Below the pieces are notes generated by a model, which was not told the origin of the DNA, made no database searches, and was given only the letters and a program-made list of their open reading frames with translations. 64,000 bases of DNA, taken from assembly GCF_954871325.1 (NCBI RefSeq), contig NC_088775.1, positions 23,723,561 through 23,787,560 of the forward strand, read 5' to 3'. This document shows, piece after piece, positions 33,519-44,360 of the stretch. Within the stretch, counting starts at the first letter, position 1, and each line of letters begins with the position of its first letter. The translations under genes were made by a program, and so were the position numbers. This DNA is from Gordionus sp. m RMFG-2023 (Eukaryota; Nematomorpha; Gordioida; Chordodea; Parachordodidae).

Positions 33519-33896
33519 AATGCTGACTGTACTAGTGGTTATGAATGGTTGGAAGCATTACCAAGTCGTAACCTAGGTAACCTCTTATCAGATGAACAAT
33601 TAAGAGTTGCCATAGGCCATCGACTTGGATGTAACATTGTTCAACCACATACATGCATGAAATGTAAAATATTAGTTGACTCCAAAGGGAGACATGGTCT
33701 AAATTGTATATATAGTCAAGGCAGGCATGCAAGGCATGCAGCAATTAATTTAGCTATTAGCCGTTCTCTTACCAGGGCCCGAATACCAAACATCCTGGAG
33801 CCTACAAATTTATCGTCAGATGATGGCTTAAGACCAGATGGCTTAACTTCCGTGCCTTGGTCTTTAGGGAAATCCTTAATTTGGGACTTCACATGA
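33519..33896 (+). CDS. Zinc-knuckle plus PD-(D/E)XK-like LINE C-terminal domain, open
   Basis: An uninterrupted 125-codon frame that starts directly after a splice-acceptor-like TATTACAG and ends at TGA. Residues: ALPSRNLGNLLSDEQLR (13-29), a C2HC cluster C46-x2-C49...H59-x3-C63, RHARHAAIN (69-77), LEP (93-95), RPDG (105-108) and WDFT (122-125). The C2HC plus RPD...D layout is that of restriction-like endonucleases in some non-LTR retrotransposons; very similar domains sit downstream of RT in many invertebrate LINEs (recall, not searched). It nicks target DNA in such elements. There is no RT nearby, no ATG start, and the protein stops right where the family usually goes on with a cysteine, so it is a fragment, yet without internal stops. 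Confidence 0.6.
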   Translation, partial: NADCTSGYEWLEALPSRNLGNLLSDEQLRVAIGHRLGCNIVQPHTCMKCKILVDSKGRHGLNCIYSQGRHARHAAINLAISRSLTRARIPNILEPTNLSSDDGLRPDGLTSVPWSLGKSLIWDFT

Positions 33897-34776
33897 GTAT
33901 CTTTTTCCCAAAAAATTTAAATTCTAATCCGGTTGATATAGCCGAGAAAAAAAAACAATGAAATATTCCAAATTATATTTTTACACCGATTGTTATCTCT
34001 TCCCTTGGACATATGCTAAGTGGAACTTTAAAGTTTTTAAAAAATATAGGGGATAAGACAAGATCCTTACATCAGAACCTAAAGAATTTTATTTTTTAAA
34101 ACAAAACCTTCAAATCACAATTTTAAAATATAATTACGCATGTTTTTGGGGAACTTGTAGTCCCACCTCCGTTTTTATATAATATTGTTTTATTTTATTT
34201 TATATTTGATGTGAGAAAACTATATTGAATAAAAATATGGTACTTAATAGAAAAAAAATATATATTGTTGATAATGTGGCCTGCTCCAAAGTTCTTAGAC
34301 AAAAACAACCAGGCCAAACAACATGGCTTAAATTTTTATATGTTATTTTAATTAGTTTTTGTACATATTATTGTATAATTAGTTATATTATAAAAATTTA
34401 TTATGAGTCAGGACAGAAACTGTTTATAAAAAATTTATTAGGTTAGTTTTGGCCTACTTATATTATAGAGGAATAAATAGAGTATTTATAAATATAAAAT
34501 GGAAGATGACATGGGTTGGATCTTTTCAAAGGCTGGGAATGAGGGGGGGGGGAGTCTAGCTCCATATATTATACAGCATATGTGCCACAAGCCAAAAATC
34601 TTACCTGGTCTTTCATAATACATTACTTTGCTAAATATTATATTATTTTAATTAAATTAGTAATCATATACCGATGAAAATTGCTCCATTTGAGTCAATC
34701 TTTAATAATGGCTAACTCAATATTTCAGCCAGAAAAAAAGTGCCATTGCCTCAAATTTCACTAATAGATGTTCAAA
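33897..34776. other. Gap
   Basis: No gene recognised. A 73-codon ORF at 34225-34446 has a hydrophobic middle (LYVILISFCTYYCIISY) but no motif or homologue I know. A G run of 8-9 is at about 34545. This is the DNA into which hAT-D inserted. Confidence 0.3.
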
Positions 34777-35511
34777 CCTTTGTGGAGAGTTGTTAAAGGA
34801 TCGAATCAAAAGATCGCCGATCCGGTATTCGAGCTTAATTTTTCAATTTTCTCGGATTTAAGATCCTGACCCTAAATGGTGAATCGTGATCGAGATCATT
34901 TTTTTAAATATTCGATCCCGATCCTTTTAAAAATTTTTTACTTAAAAAACAATAAATATAATAAAATTTTGAAAATTAAATTAAAATATTATTTTAAAAA
35001 AAATATCAATCTACATCATAGTTTATCAACCACCATTCCACCAGATTTTTTATTTCAACAATTTACCAATTGATTCATAATATTTTTAATGATTTTTTCA
35101 GCCGTGAGATTATTAAACTGATTTTTTTCCCCGATTCACGCATAAAAACATGTGAAAATTAAAATATTTTCCGGAATTTAATGCATCAAAATGGCCCGAA
35201 TGTATCTATTTTATATATTTGAGCAAAAAGAATTTGTTAAAATGATGGAAGAAATATTATCTTGGGCGGTTCATCCGGTGCAAAAATTTTGGAAGTATAA
35301 GTGATAATACTGTATTGTATGGATGAATCATTAATAAAAAATAATACTATATCATATTGATCAGGCAAATTTTTTTTATTTAATCATCTTTTACATTCTA
35401 TGAACATCAAATCTCAATATTAATATCAATCATTAAGACTTACACTAAAGAATTTAAACTTAAAATCAGCCACCCCCCACCCTTAAAGTAATTAAATTAT
35501 ACTGTAGTTCT

Positions 35512-35620
35512 CGGGTATAGGCTCTTTTTCTGCCCCACTCCTTTTTAATAAGCCTATGAGGTTTAAGTAACATTTTTCGAAATGTTGCCCTTACAAATAT
35601 GTGTGGCTTGCCCACAAACG
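35512..35620 (+). repeat. ~105-bp dispersed repeat, copy 2
   Basis: Same orientation as 18621-18724: CGGGTATAGGCTCTTTTTCT, AATAAGCCTATGAGGTTTAAG and GGCTTGCCCACAAACGTG. Lies inside hAT-D immediately left of the hAT-A insertion. Family unknown. Confidence 0.6.
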
Positions 35621-36019
35621 TGTTGAGGGCTAGAGAACTGCACGGGCTGTCCGTAGCCCGACCCGACCCGACCCGAAAATAAATAATAATATTAATATCT
35701 TAAATAGTCAGTATAATTTATAATATTAATTATAAAATCATATTATTTAATATTTATCACATTTTAGGATTAAAATGTCAATCATATTAACATGTCATGT
35801 CATTATTAATTATTATTTTATAAACCTAACAACAGGATACCAAACTATTTTATCACTAAATTGTGTGTTTCCCGTGAATTACAAGATAAGACATATTTTA
35901 TGTACTAAAGATAAGTTTTATTCATTATTTATTATTTATCTAGCCTATACATTGTCTTTTTTAACATTTGTTTTAAAAAATTTCCATATAAAATTTAAGA
36001 TTGGGATTTGATTCAGGGG

Positions 36020-36513
36020 AACTTATTTCTATAATTTAAATTTCACTACCATAAATGTTAATCATCCTAGAAATTAAAAAATATTATATAAAATTGGTAA
36101 TGATATTCTAAGTTACATTTATATATAAAATATAATCTTTACTTATTTCGTTTTGGTATTATTATTTTTTTATCTATCTACCTTAATATGAGTTGTAAAT
36201 TTTCCAGCTAATTTTGGTTGTCAATATTTTAATATATGGCAGAAAAAAATTAGGAAATTAATACAAAATTCTCAAAGAAAATAAGATGTATACTGTGATA
36301 TGTAAAATTTAAAACATAAATATTAAAAAGAATCTGTATCTGTATCTTTTGTCAAGAAAATGAAAAAGATACAAGATTCTTTTCAGAATTAAGGATCTTA
36401 GATACAGATATTAGTATCTTATTAAAAATGTCAAAATATACTGAGTACAAGATATAAAGGGATCTTGTATCATGTATCTTAGATACAAGTATTCGCAGTA
36501 CTGCTCAACTCTG
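36020..36513 (-). mobile_element. Inverted partial copy of the 2909-4412 element
   Basis: Right end GCAGTACTGCTCAACTCTG is the complement of a CAGAGTTGAGCAGTAC terminus, close to CAGGGTTGGGCAGTAC at 2909. Inward it is packed with AGATAC/GTATCT words, and 36130-36200 matches 3160-3215 in reverse. The other end is not identifiable. It sits in the 5' leader region of the hAT-A transposase. Confidence 0.65.
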
Positions 36514-36573
36514 TTTATTTCATAAATATTTTTTTTAGATTTTAGACACAGCCATATTAAAAAAATTATCTCA

Positions 36574-38730
36574 ATGGATGCAAAATTAAAAAGAATTGGT
36601 GAAAAGATTAAGACAAAAGAGTATGAAGTAAGGGAGAATCTTAATGGAAAATCCGATGTATGGAAGAAATTTTCATTTATATATGATGAAAACAAAGAAA
36701 AATTTAATTATGTGATTTGCATTATTTGCAAATTTATTTATGTATATAATTCAATTACAACAGGTTAGATATTTATACATAAAATATAATCTTATTAAAT
36801 TATTTTAGGCACAAATCAACTAAAAAGGCATAAATGTGTATATACAATAGAGAGTAAAAATACTCAATTAACAATTGATAGCCTTTTTGGTACTGATCCC
36901 AAAAAACTCAAAAGTTGTACCAAATTAAAAAAAAAAATGTACAAAGGTGCTTACTATGCTTTGTGGACGTGATTTGAGATCATTATATACAATTCATGGG
37001 GAAGGCTTTGTTGATTGTTGCCAATATTTTATCAAAATTGGTTCAATATATGGAAATACTAATGTTAAAAGCATCATTCCAAATCCCACGACAATTTCTA
37101 GAAATTTAGTAGATACTGCTGATGGTATCCGCAATAAATTATTTCCTATATTAAACTCTTATATGAAAAAGGGTCGATGTGCTGGTAACAAATTTATGAA
37201 AATATGGTTAAATTATTAATAATTTTTTATAGCCACCACAGACCTTTGGACTGATATAAAAAAATATCATATGTAACTCTAACAATTCATTTTATAAATG
37301 ATTCCTGGAAACTAAATAAAATTGTATTGTTTACATGCAAATTTGAAGAGGAAAAAAAGACAGGGGAAAATATCAAAAAGGAAATTATTAGAAATTTCAC
37401 CTTGTTAGGTATTGATTTCATTAAAAATATTTATAAAAATCCATGTATTCTTTGTATCAGGATATAGCAGGGCCTATTTATCGGAAATTCCAATTATTAC
37501 CGACCAAGGAGCTAATATGATTAAAGCTTTTGAAAATCATAAGCGTTTAAATTGTGCTTCTCATCTATTAAATACAGTATTGAGAAATACTTTTGATAAC
37601 AAAAATATTGAATCTTGTTCGGAGATAAATCAATGTTTTAATGACTGTAAAAGTTTAGTAACGTATATGAAACAGAGTGGGTATGTTAAATTAACTTTTT
37701 ATTAAAATATATCATTACATTTTAGATTAGTTAATCGCCTCGATAAAACTCTCCACATGTGTGTTGAGACTAGGTGGAATAGTAGGTTGAATATGATTGA
37801 ATCGATCTTTAATCAATTTAATGACATATTGGAAATCCTCAATTCCAGAGGAGAGTCGATTAGACTTGAAAATATTGATTTTGAAATGATGAGGGATCTC
37901 ATCAAGTTTCTGACGCCTTTTAAAATTGCGAGTGATGAACTTGAGAGTGATTTAAAACCTACTTTTCACAAAGTTATTTTATGTTATCATAAAATATTGA
38001 GTTTTTTAGCTAATCCTAGCTTAAACTATCAGCTAAACCAGCTTTCATTAAGATGCCGGGAAATATTGGTGGATAAATTTAAAATATGCCCAAAATTTCG
38101 GGATATGAAAATGTTATCCCGGGAACATTATAAAGATTTGTGTCAACATATCAACACGTTGATTAATGCAGAGAAAATCAACAGAGATGTGATTGAGCAA
38201 AAGTCTTTAAACAACTCACCATCTAACTCGTGCTCAACCGATAGAGTAGTAAATAAAGGTTTATTAAATTAATAATAAAATTATTTATTAAAAAATAATA
38301 AAGTAAATATATATCTTAATATTATTAATGAATATTTTTTTCTTAAGAAACTACAGAGGTGGTAGATACGTTTTTGGACTTCTCTCTATGGGAGGCTGAC
38401 AATGCGTATTCTGATGCTAGCGCCAAAGTTGACGAGCTAAAAAAATACCTAGATCCGAAATTATGTATTGATGAGGATAATATTTTAAAATGGTGGAAAA
38501 CAAACCATTATAAGTTTCCAAATTTAAGTATTTTAGCTCTTAAATTCCTGGCTATCCCTGCTTCGTCGGCTAGCAGTGAAAGGGCGTTTTCAGCTGCTGG
38601 TAGGGCCTTTGAGGAGAGAAGGACTCGTTTAAAGCCAGATAAACTGGACGCCTCTTTATTTATATATCATAATTATTCACTTTGTGATAATTTTGATAAT
38701 GATATTGATGAGGTCACGGCCGTCAAATAA
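36574..38730 (+). CDS. hAT-A transposase, multi-exon, nearly complete
   Basis: Cut-and-paste transposase. Start ATG 36574. Exon 1 (to about 36765) holds SDVWKKFSFIYDENKEKFNY and VICIICKF; a ~44-nt GT-AG intron splits the BED finger, resumed by TNQLKRHKC. Next: GRDLRSLYTIHGEGF (about 36959), a region near 37236 with TTDLWTD (first catalytic aspartate), IPIITDQGANMIKAFENHKR (about 37482, second aspartate), NCASHLLNTVLRNTF, then after a ~50-nt intron CVETRWNSRLNMIESI (about 37757), and the dimerisation domain PASSASSERAFSAAGRAFEE (about 38560-38620) ending at 38730. Frame shifts near 36945, 37215-37260 suggest it is recently dead, unless further introns explain them. Domain order and about 600 residues are normal for hAT. 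Confidence 0.8.
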
Positions 38731-38978
38731 ACTTTTATTTAAGGTGGCTTACAGAGTTGTTAAAGTAGCGCGCTATCTTTTTTGGTAGCTATAGCTAATA
38801 GCCGCTACTTTTTTTAAAATTATTTAATTTTTTAGCGCGCTAAATGTAAGTATAAACATGAAAATTTAAATATAATATCATAATTAATTATAATTTTTAT
38901 AATTTATTATTTAATTTTGAAATTTAAATATATTTTCAATTTTTAATTTATATTTTCAATCTGTGTTAATAATCTAAA

Positions 38979-39107
38979 ATGGCATCGCCCATGGATATCC
39001 AAATCCTTGAAAGTGATTCAGACATGGAAGATTCAATGGAAGAAAATGTACTTAATAGCTCTAATAACGATTTCCCATTCCCTAGATTTGAAAATTTTTT
39101 TAAATAA
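38979..39107 (+). CDS. hAT-B transposase, N-terminal stub
   Basis: Open frame of 42 codons from ATG 38979: MASPMDIQILESDSD, then MEDSMEENVLNSSNN and DFPFPRFENFFK, ending at TAA 39105-39107. An acidic leader followed by an FPRFxxFF motif is the usual lead-in to a BED finger in this hAT group. The finger itself is missing, removed by deletion or by events linked to the hAT-C insertion 84 bp downstream. Confidence 0.55.
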   Translation: MASPMDIQILESDSDMEDSMEENVLNSSNNDFPFPRFENFFK

Positions 39108-39190
39108 ATATTAAAACAAAATCTGGATTCAAATTCCTGTGCTTAAAATTTAAAAAAAATATATCATCAAATCAATCGAGTAGCTATAAC

Positions 39191-41411
39191 TAGGGATGTA
39201 AATTTCCCGGGAAACTATATTTCGGGGAAATTTCCCGGGAAATTGGGGAAAAAACGGGAAATAATGAGAAAATAGGGAAATAACGGGAAAAAATGGGAAA
39301 CTATCTTTTTTATAATACTTTACAGGTCAATATTGATTTTTTTTTATGTTTTATTGAAAATATATAGATTATAAACATTATAATTAAACAAATATAAATT
39401 ATTTTCAACTAATTTGCAATTACTTTACATGTTTTATTTGAAATATTATATATAGACTAAATAATATTTAAACAATTAATTTTAATTAGTTAATTATCTT
39501 CGTTTATGAAACTGATTCCAGATCAGAGCTTGAAATTCTGGAATCCAGCAATTTGTCATTTTCTGAAATTTCCTTTTCCATAAAATGTAGATTGGCTCTT
39601 ATATAAACTAATTTGCGAACTTTGTCATTTTTTAATCTATTTCTAGATTTAGAATGAATATTTCCAAAGGAGGACCATATTCTTTCGGATGCTGCACTTG
39701 TTGATGGTATTGATAAAATTTGTATGGCTAGGGTCGATATGTATTGATTGCAACATAGACCTAATAAAATATTGAATAACACAATTTTAAGATTAGAAAA
39801 AGAGTTAAGTTATTGTTTACAGAAATATAAAAGTATTTAACCTTTCCACCAACTCACTGGATCTGTAAATGATGCGCCTTGCCAAAGACTTGCTATATTA
39901 AAAAAATCTTCCCTTGCACGATATTTGTATAGGTTACTATTACTCTTGCAATATCTAAATCTAGATATCCAGAAAATCGGTTAATAATATCCAACCCCTT
40001 TGCAATTTCATTGTCTCTTAAATTAAATCCACAAAACCTTGGGTCAAATATATGAGCAGCATAATGAATGTCCCGACAACAAAAAATTTTTCGGCTTTTG
40101 ATAAACTGCTCTATTTCTAAAATCTCGCTCTGCGACAATATATTTGATATTGTTTTATAAGCGTTAAATGTCTCCCTAATATGAATAAACGCTTGAGGGA
40201 CATCAGATAAATTGGCTTTATCTCCTTCCACTATCTCTATTTGCGTAAATATGACTTTAATAAAATTATATAGTTGCATTAGATCATTTAAAAACCCATC
40301 GTTATCAAGAAGAGTAAGTCTCTTATCTCGATCAGTAAATATATCAAGAATAGCCATTTCCTGTAAAATATCTTTATTTTTTAACAAGCTATTTATCATT
40401 AAAACTATACCTGCCCAACGAGTTGACTTTAGGGAAACAATTTTATTATTATTTCTTAGGAGTTGTTTTTCTTTTAACGTTGATAAAAGAATATTGTTAG
40501 ATTTTAAATATTTTTAGCTTTTGTGACTAAAATTTGAATGGATAATATCTTGCTATGTCCTTTACAAGTAGATTTAATCCATGAGCGGCACATCCAATGC
40601 ATTCAATAGTTGGGTATTTCAGTTTTACAAGGGCCCATGCTTTTTCATATTACTTGCATTGTCAGTTATTATGGTGTTGATTTTTAAAATTCCTACTTCT
40701 TCAATTACTTTAATAAATTTGTTTGATATATATTCACCTGTGTGCATGTTAGATCCTGTGTGAATCGATTTATAAAAAATTGGACAGGGGGTTGCTAGAA
40801 TAAAGTTGATAATGGATTCCCCCCTCTTATATTTGTCCATCCATCACTAATTAGAGTCAAATTTTTACTTTTGCTTAATTTTTCATTGATTATATGTTCA
40901 ATCCTCTTAAACTCACTGTCAAGATGACTGTAAATACATTAATTAATACTAAAAATTTTCAACTAAATTTAAAACTGTGAAATAAATTAACTATAAATAT
41001 TCTCTATTAACATAACTTAAAATTTCATATATTATTTATAAATATTCTCTATTAACATAACTTAAAATTTCATATATTATTTATAAATTTCATTGGTATT
41101 TATTTATAATATAATTATACTTTTCAGACTAGCTATTTAATTTTAACAAGTATCTTATAAAATTTTGCAAATGTAAATAGGGAAATTGACATAATTCAAA
41201 AACAAAACACAATTATAATTTATGATATGAACCACGAGGAAAAAATGATTTTATAAAATCTAATAAAAATCGTATTTATATTATCATAAGATCATTTTCA
41301 AAATTGGGAAACTGTTAATATTATAAAAATCATGTTGATTTAGGCAAAAATTATAAAAATTGGGGAAACTATAGGGGAAATATGGGAAATTTCCCCTGTC
41401 TTACATCCCTA
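39191..41411 (-). mobile_element. hAT-C: innermost, youngest element of the nest
   Basis: Flanked by the perfect duplication GCTATAAC (39183-39190, 41412-41419). TIRs TAGGGATGTAA / TTACATCCCTA, with runs of TTTCCCGGGAAA and GGGAAAT at both sub-ends. 2,221 bp. Transposase is on the minus strand, opposite to the host elements. A ~50-bp tandem duplication (TATAAATATTCTCTATTAAC twice) lies at 40988-41092 in the promoter-side region. Confidence 0.92.
39504..40950 (-). CDS. hAT-C transposase (DUF659-type), partial
   Basis: Minus strand. Beginning near 40930: DSEFKRIEHIINEKLSKSK then NLTLISDGW (first catalytic aspartate, about 40850-40870), SIINFILATPCPIFYKSIHT and ITDNASNMKK (second aspartate, about 40640), the DUF659 layout. 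40399-39893 is a 168-codon open piece with FTDRDKRLTLLDNDGFLNDL and HAAHIFDPRF-like text (AHIFDPRFCGF), and 39782-39504 has the dimerisation motif PSTSAASERIWSSFGNIHSK. Gaps between the pieces, about 40400-40625 and 39783-39892, contain short intron-like or frame-shifted DNA. No BED finger seen upstream, so N-terminally truncated or non-autonomous. Confidence 0.75.
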
Positions 41412-41615
41412 GCTATAACCTGAAGAAATACCTAAAGGTAAATTGTTATTTTTACATTATAATATTATTTATTTTATTAGACTGTTCACGCCAATTGCTA
41501 AAAGGAAATAGAAAAACATATAAAAAATTTTGGTATAAGAGAATCTTCATTCAAAAAGACAAATACTATCCAAACCAAATTAACTGATAATAAACATGCC
41601 AATATTTCACAAAAA

Positions 41616-42040
41616 TTGGCTGATAAAGTAATTGTTGATTTTATTATTGACACAGTTCAGCCATTGTTGGTTGATAATCCATCATTTACTATGATGATTA
41701 AAACTTTATCCCCTGGCACAACAGTTTTATGTCGCCAGACACTTATGAATAAAATAGCCGACAACTTCAAAGTGATGAAAGATGTTCTAATAGTAGAGTT
41801 ATCAGATATATCTTATGTATGTACACCGGCAGATAGTTGGACACATAACAGAAGGTAAAAACTTATTTATATTTATAAATTGATCTGATTAAATATTTTT
41901 AGAGCTTCCTTGCCCTCAAGTGCTAGTGTCGAGAGATTATTTAGCAAAGTAAAGCTTATACTTTCTGATCGTCGCTCTAGACTTTGGGATGATAATATTG
42001 AAATGATATTATTATTAAAATGCAACAAATTAAAATAAAT
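41616..42040 (+). pseudogene. hAT-B transposase, deleted in the middle
   Basis: Open frame 41616-41858: ADKVIVDFIIDTVQPLLVDN, IKTLSPGTTVLCRQTLMNK and YVCTPADSWTHNRR, the hAT segment ending at the first catalytic aspartate. Then a GTAAAA...TTTTTAG intron-like stretch (about 41855-41901), and at about 41902-42037 the dimerisation domain SLPSSASVERLFSKVKLILS ending in LLLKCNKLK. The whole catalytic middle is gone, so the intron-like junction probably marks a deletion that left donor and acceptor of two different introns. Confidence 0.7.
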
Positions 42041-42734
42041 ATTTATTTATATTGCTTAATTTTTTATAATCTAAACTAACTAATTTTTATATTTATAAAT
42101 GTTGATTTTTATATATTATTTATTATACATTTACATTATAAGCAAAAAAAAATAAAAAAAATTTGTTTCATTTGTTTCTAAAAATTTTTTTATAAAAAGT
42201 ATAAAAGTAGCTAAAGCTACTTTTGAAAAAAAGTAGCTAATAGCGCGCTACTTTTTTTGACAAATAGCGAAAGCGGTAGCGCGCTACTTTTAAAAATAGC
42301 GTTTAACAACTCTGGTGGCTTAACTGAATAAATACACATAAAATTTTTTTTGGTTATTATAATATTAAAACTTAAATTGCAAAATTTTATTCGGGTTGGG
42401 CTTGGGTCGGGTTGGACTAAAAAATGTGTGTTCGGGCTTGGGTCAGGCTCGGACAAAAAAAATTTTAAATTCGGGATCGGGTTGGGCTCGGGTTGAGAAA
42501 AAATTACTTTGCAGTTCTCTATTGAGGAATCCTCATATTTTTACTTTTACACCCAAATTAAATTAGTTCCAATTAGATGGAAATGAGGAAAGCCTAGCGT
42601 AGCTCTGTTGAACCTTCAATGCTAGAGGGCAAAAGTGCTAAATATCACGTATCACATAATTTACCAATTTTTTTATACGAACAAGTTATATTTATTTATT
42701 AATTAAATTATAATAAGTTAAATAAATTCTAGGT

Positions 42735-44100
42735 TTTAATAATGTCCTCCATTATAGATTTAGAAGATGATACATCTACTTCTATTGATGTGACAGCAGA
42801 TATAAGAATGAGAATCTTTTACCATTTCATAATTTACGTAAGTATTTTACTTTATGTGAAACAGATGGAAGTAACCATAGAATGATTTATGCAAAATGCT
42901 CTTTATGCAAAAACAAAATATCTTCTTCTGATTAGCAGTTCAAACCTAAAGAGGCATTTAGAAGTAATTAATTCTTTTAAAAATACAATTATTATTTGTG
43001 AAGATCATAACAATATGCATATAATAAGAATTATTTACAATAAATAATAAAATATTTATTGATGTGTAAATCTTAATTATAATAATCAGGAATTTAATAT
43101 TATTATTATTATTAGCCCATTCTTAGCTTTGATATGAAAGGGAGACTAATATTTTTAATGGGAGTTGAAATTAATTTTTAGTATTTAAAACCCTCCAAAC
43201 ACATATAAATAATATACTTAACTTAATATATTTAACAAAATTTATGTTGAACCATTTATTCCTAAGTTTTTAAATGCTAAAAAAGCCTCATTTTATTCAT
43301 ATCATATGAAAATATTTTCTCAAAATCTTTTGCCCATATCATCTTGGGCAGCTTTTAATGATAGACAATTTTAACTTAAATTATTAATATAACCTATATG
43401 ACCCTTTTAACCACATGTAAATAATATAAATTTGTGTTGAACCATTAATTCATAGGTTCTTAAATACCTAAAAAGCCTCAGTATTATTCATATGATAGAA
43501 TATTTTCTCACAACTTTTAATAAAAATTTTAATAAGCCATCATAGGCATTAAAAATTATTAAATTTAATCAATATTATACAGATGATTGGTCAGGCCTGA
43601 CTGTAAAATTTGAAAGGGCTAACTTTTGCAGATACCTGATTTATATGAATGAACACTTATTTAATAATAAATTAATTATCATTTATTAATATAGATTTCG
43701 TTCACTATATGATGACAGTAATATATTGGCATCAATAATTCACCCAAAGTTTAAGCTCAATTGGCTTTTTATTAATCTGCCACAAAATTTGTTGCTAAAA
43801 GAAAGGTTAATTGCCCATTTAGAAAATATATAGGGTCAACCATATGCAGATCCTTCAAATAAGGGCATGGATGAAATCGATACCTTTTTGGGAAAAATTC
43901 GTCACAAAATGCTTTTTCCATTAAAATTTTTTTTTTTATTCTAATGATGATTCTGTGAATATTTTTAATAATTAGGTTAATTTAAAAAAAACATTTATTG
44001 AACATAACACCTTTACCATCAAGCGCTCCTAAACATATACTTAATGAAAAACATGGTTGTTTAATGATGATAATTTAGGAAAAAATTTATTATTAAAGGC
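42735..44100 (+). pseudogene. hAT-D transposase relic
   Basis: Starts near ATG 42742 (MSSIIDLEDDTSTSIDVTAD), then NLRKYFTLCETDGSNHRMIY, CSLCKNKISSS and, in another frame, SSNLKRHLEV: a BED finger split by a frame change near 42930. After AT-rich intron-like or decayed DNA, 43695-43830 reads FRSLYDDSNILASIIHPKFK, the pre-dimerisation helical region of hAT transposases. A remnant LPSSAPKH at about 44018-44042 marks the dimerisation motif. Many stops; clearly dead. Confidence 0.7.
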
Positions 44101-44360
44101 TAATTTTAATTATAAATATATATATTCTAATTATTATACTTATATTATATTATTCAATTACAATAAATTTATAGCATATTTAATTAATTTTTATATTAGT
44201 TAATTTTGCATCGATCAGAAATTTAAATTAGAAAGGATGGTGATCGTGAGTGCGATCCTTTTTTTTAAAAAAAGATCAATCCTGGATTTCGATCTTATTT
44301 TTTTCAAAAGATCGTGATTCGATCTTTTTAAAAGGATCGATTAACAAGCCTGCCTTTGTG

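Larger units (their letters stand above)
38752..42314 (+). mobile_element. hAT-B: third level of the nest
   Basis: Flanked by the perfect duplication GTGGCTTA (38744-38751, 42315-42322). Ends CAGAGTTGTTAAAGTAGCGC and (reverse complement) CAGAGTTGTTAAACGC, followed by TAGCGCGCTA palindromes in both sub-ends. Own sequence is about 1.3 kb because 39191-41411 is hAT-C. It keeps the first and last parts of its transposase, so it is an internally deleted derivative. A relative's right end is at 33055-33325. Confidence 0.92.
35631..42521 (+). mobile_element. hAT-A: second level of the nest, with long transposase
   Basis: Exact 12-bp terminal inverted repeats TAGAGAACTGCA / TGCAGTTCTCTA. Flanks TTGAGGGC (35623-35630) and TTGAGGAA (42522-42529) agree at 6 of 8 positions. 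Inner sub-ends carry CCCGACCCGACCCG at the left and GGGTTGGGCTTGGGTCGGG at the right. Own length without the hAT-B insertion is about 3.3 kb. The transposase gene is at 36574-38730; the hAT-B insertion at 38752 fell just 22 bp after its stop codon, in the 3' untranslated region. Confidence 0.8.
34785..44352 (+). mobile_element. hAT-D: outermost of four nested hAT elements
   Basis: Flanked by the perfect 8-bp duplication CCTTTGTG (34777-34784 and 44353-44360). Ends GAGAGTTGTTAA and (reverse complement) CAGGCTTGTTAA, 9 of 12 identical; both sub-ends are dense in GATCG/CGATC words (34800-34930, 44225-44340). Own sequence is only 34785-35630 and 42522-44352 (about 2.7 kb); the remainder is hAT-A with its passengers. 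Transposase remains are at 42735-44100 on the plus strand. Confidence 0.85.
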
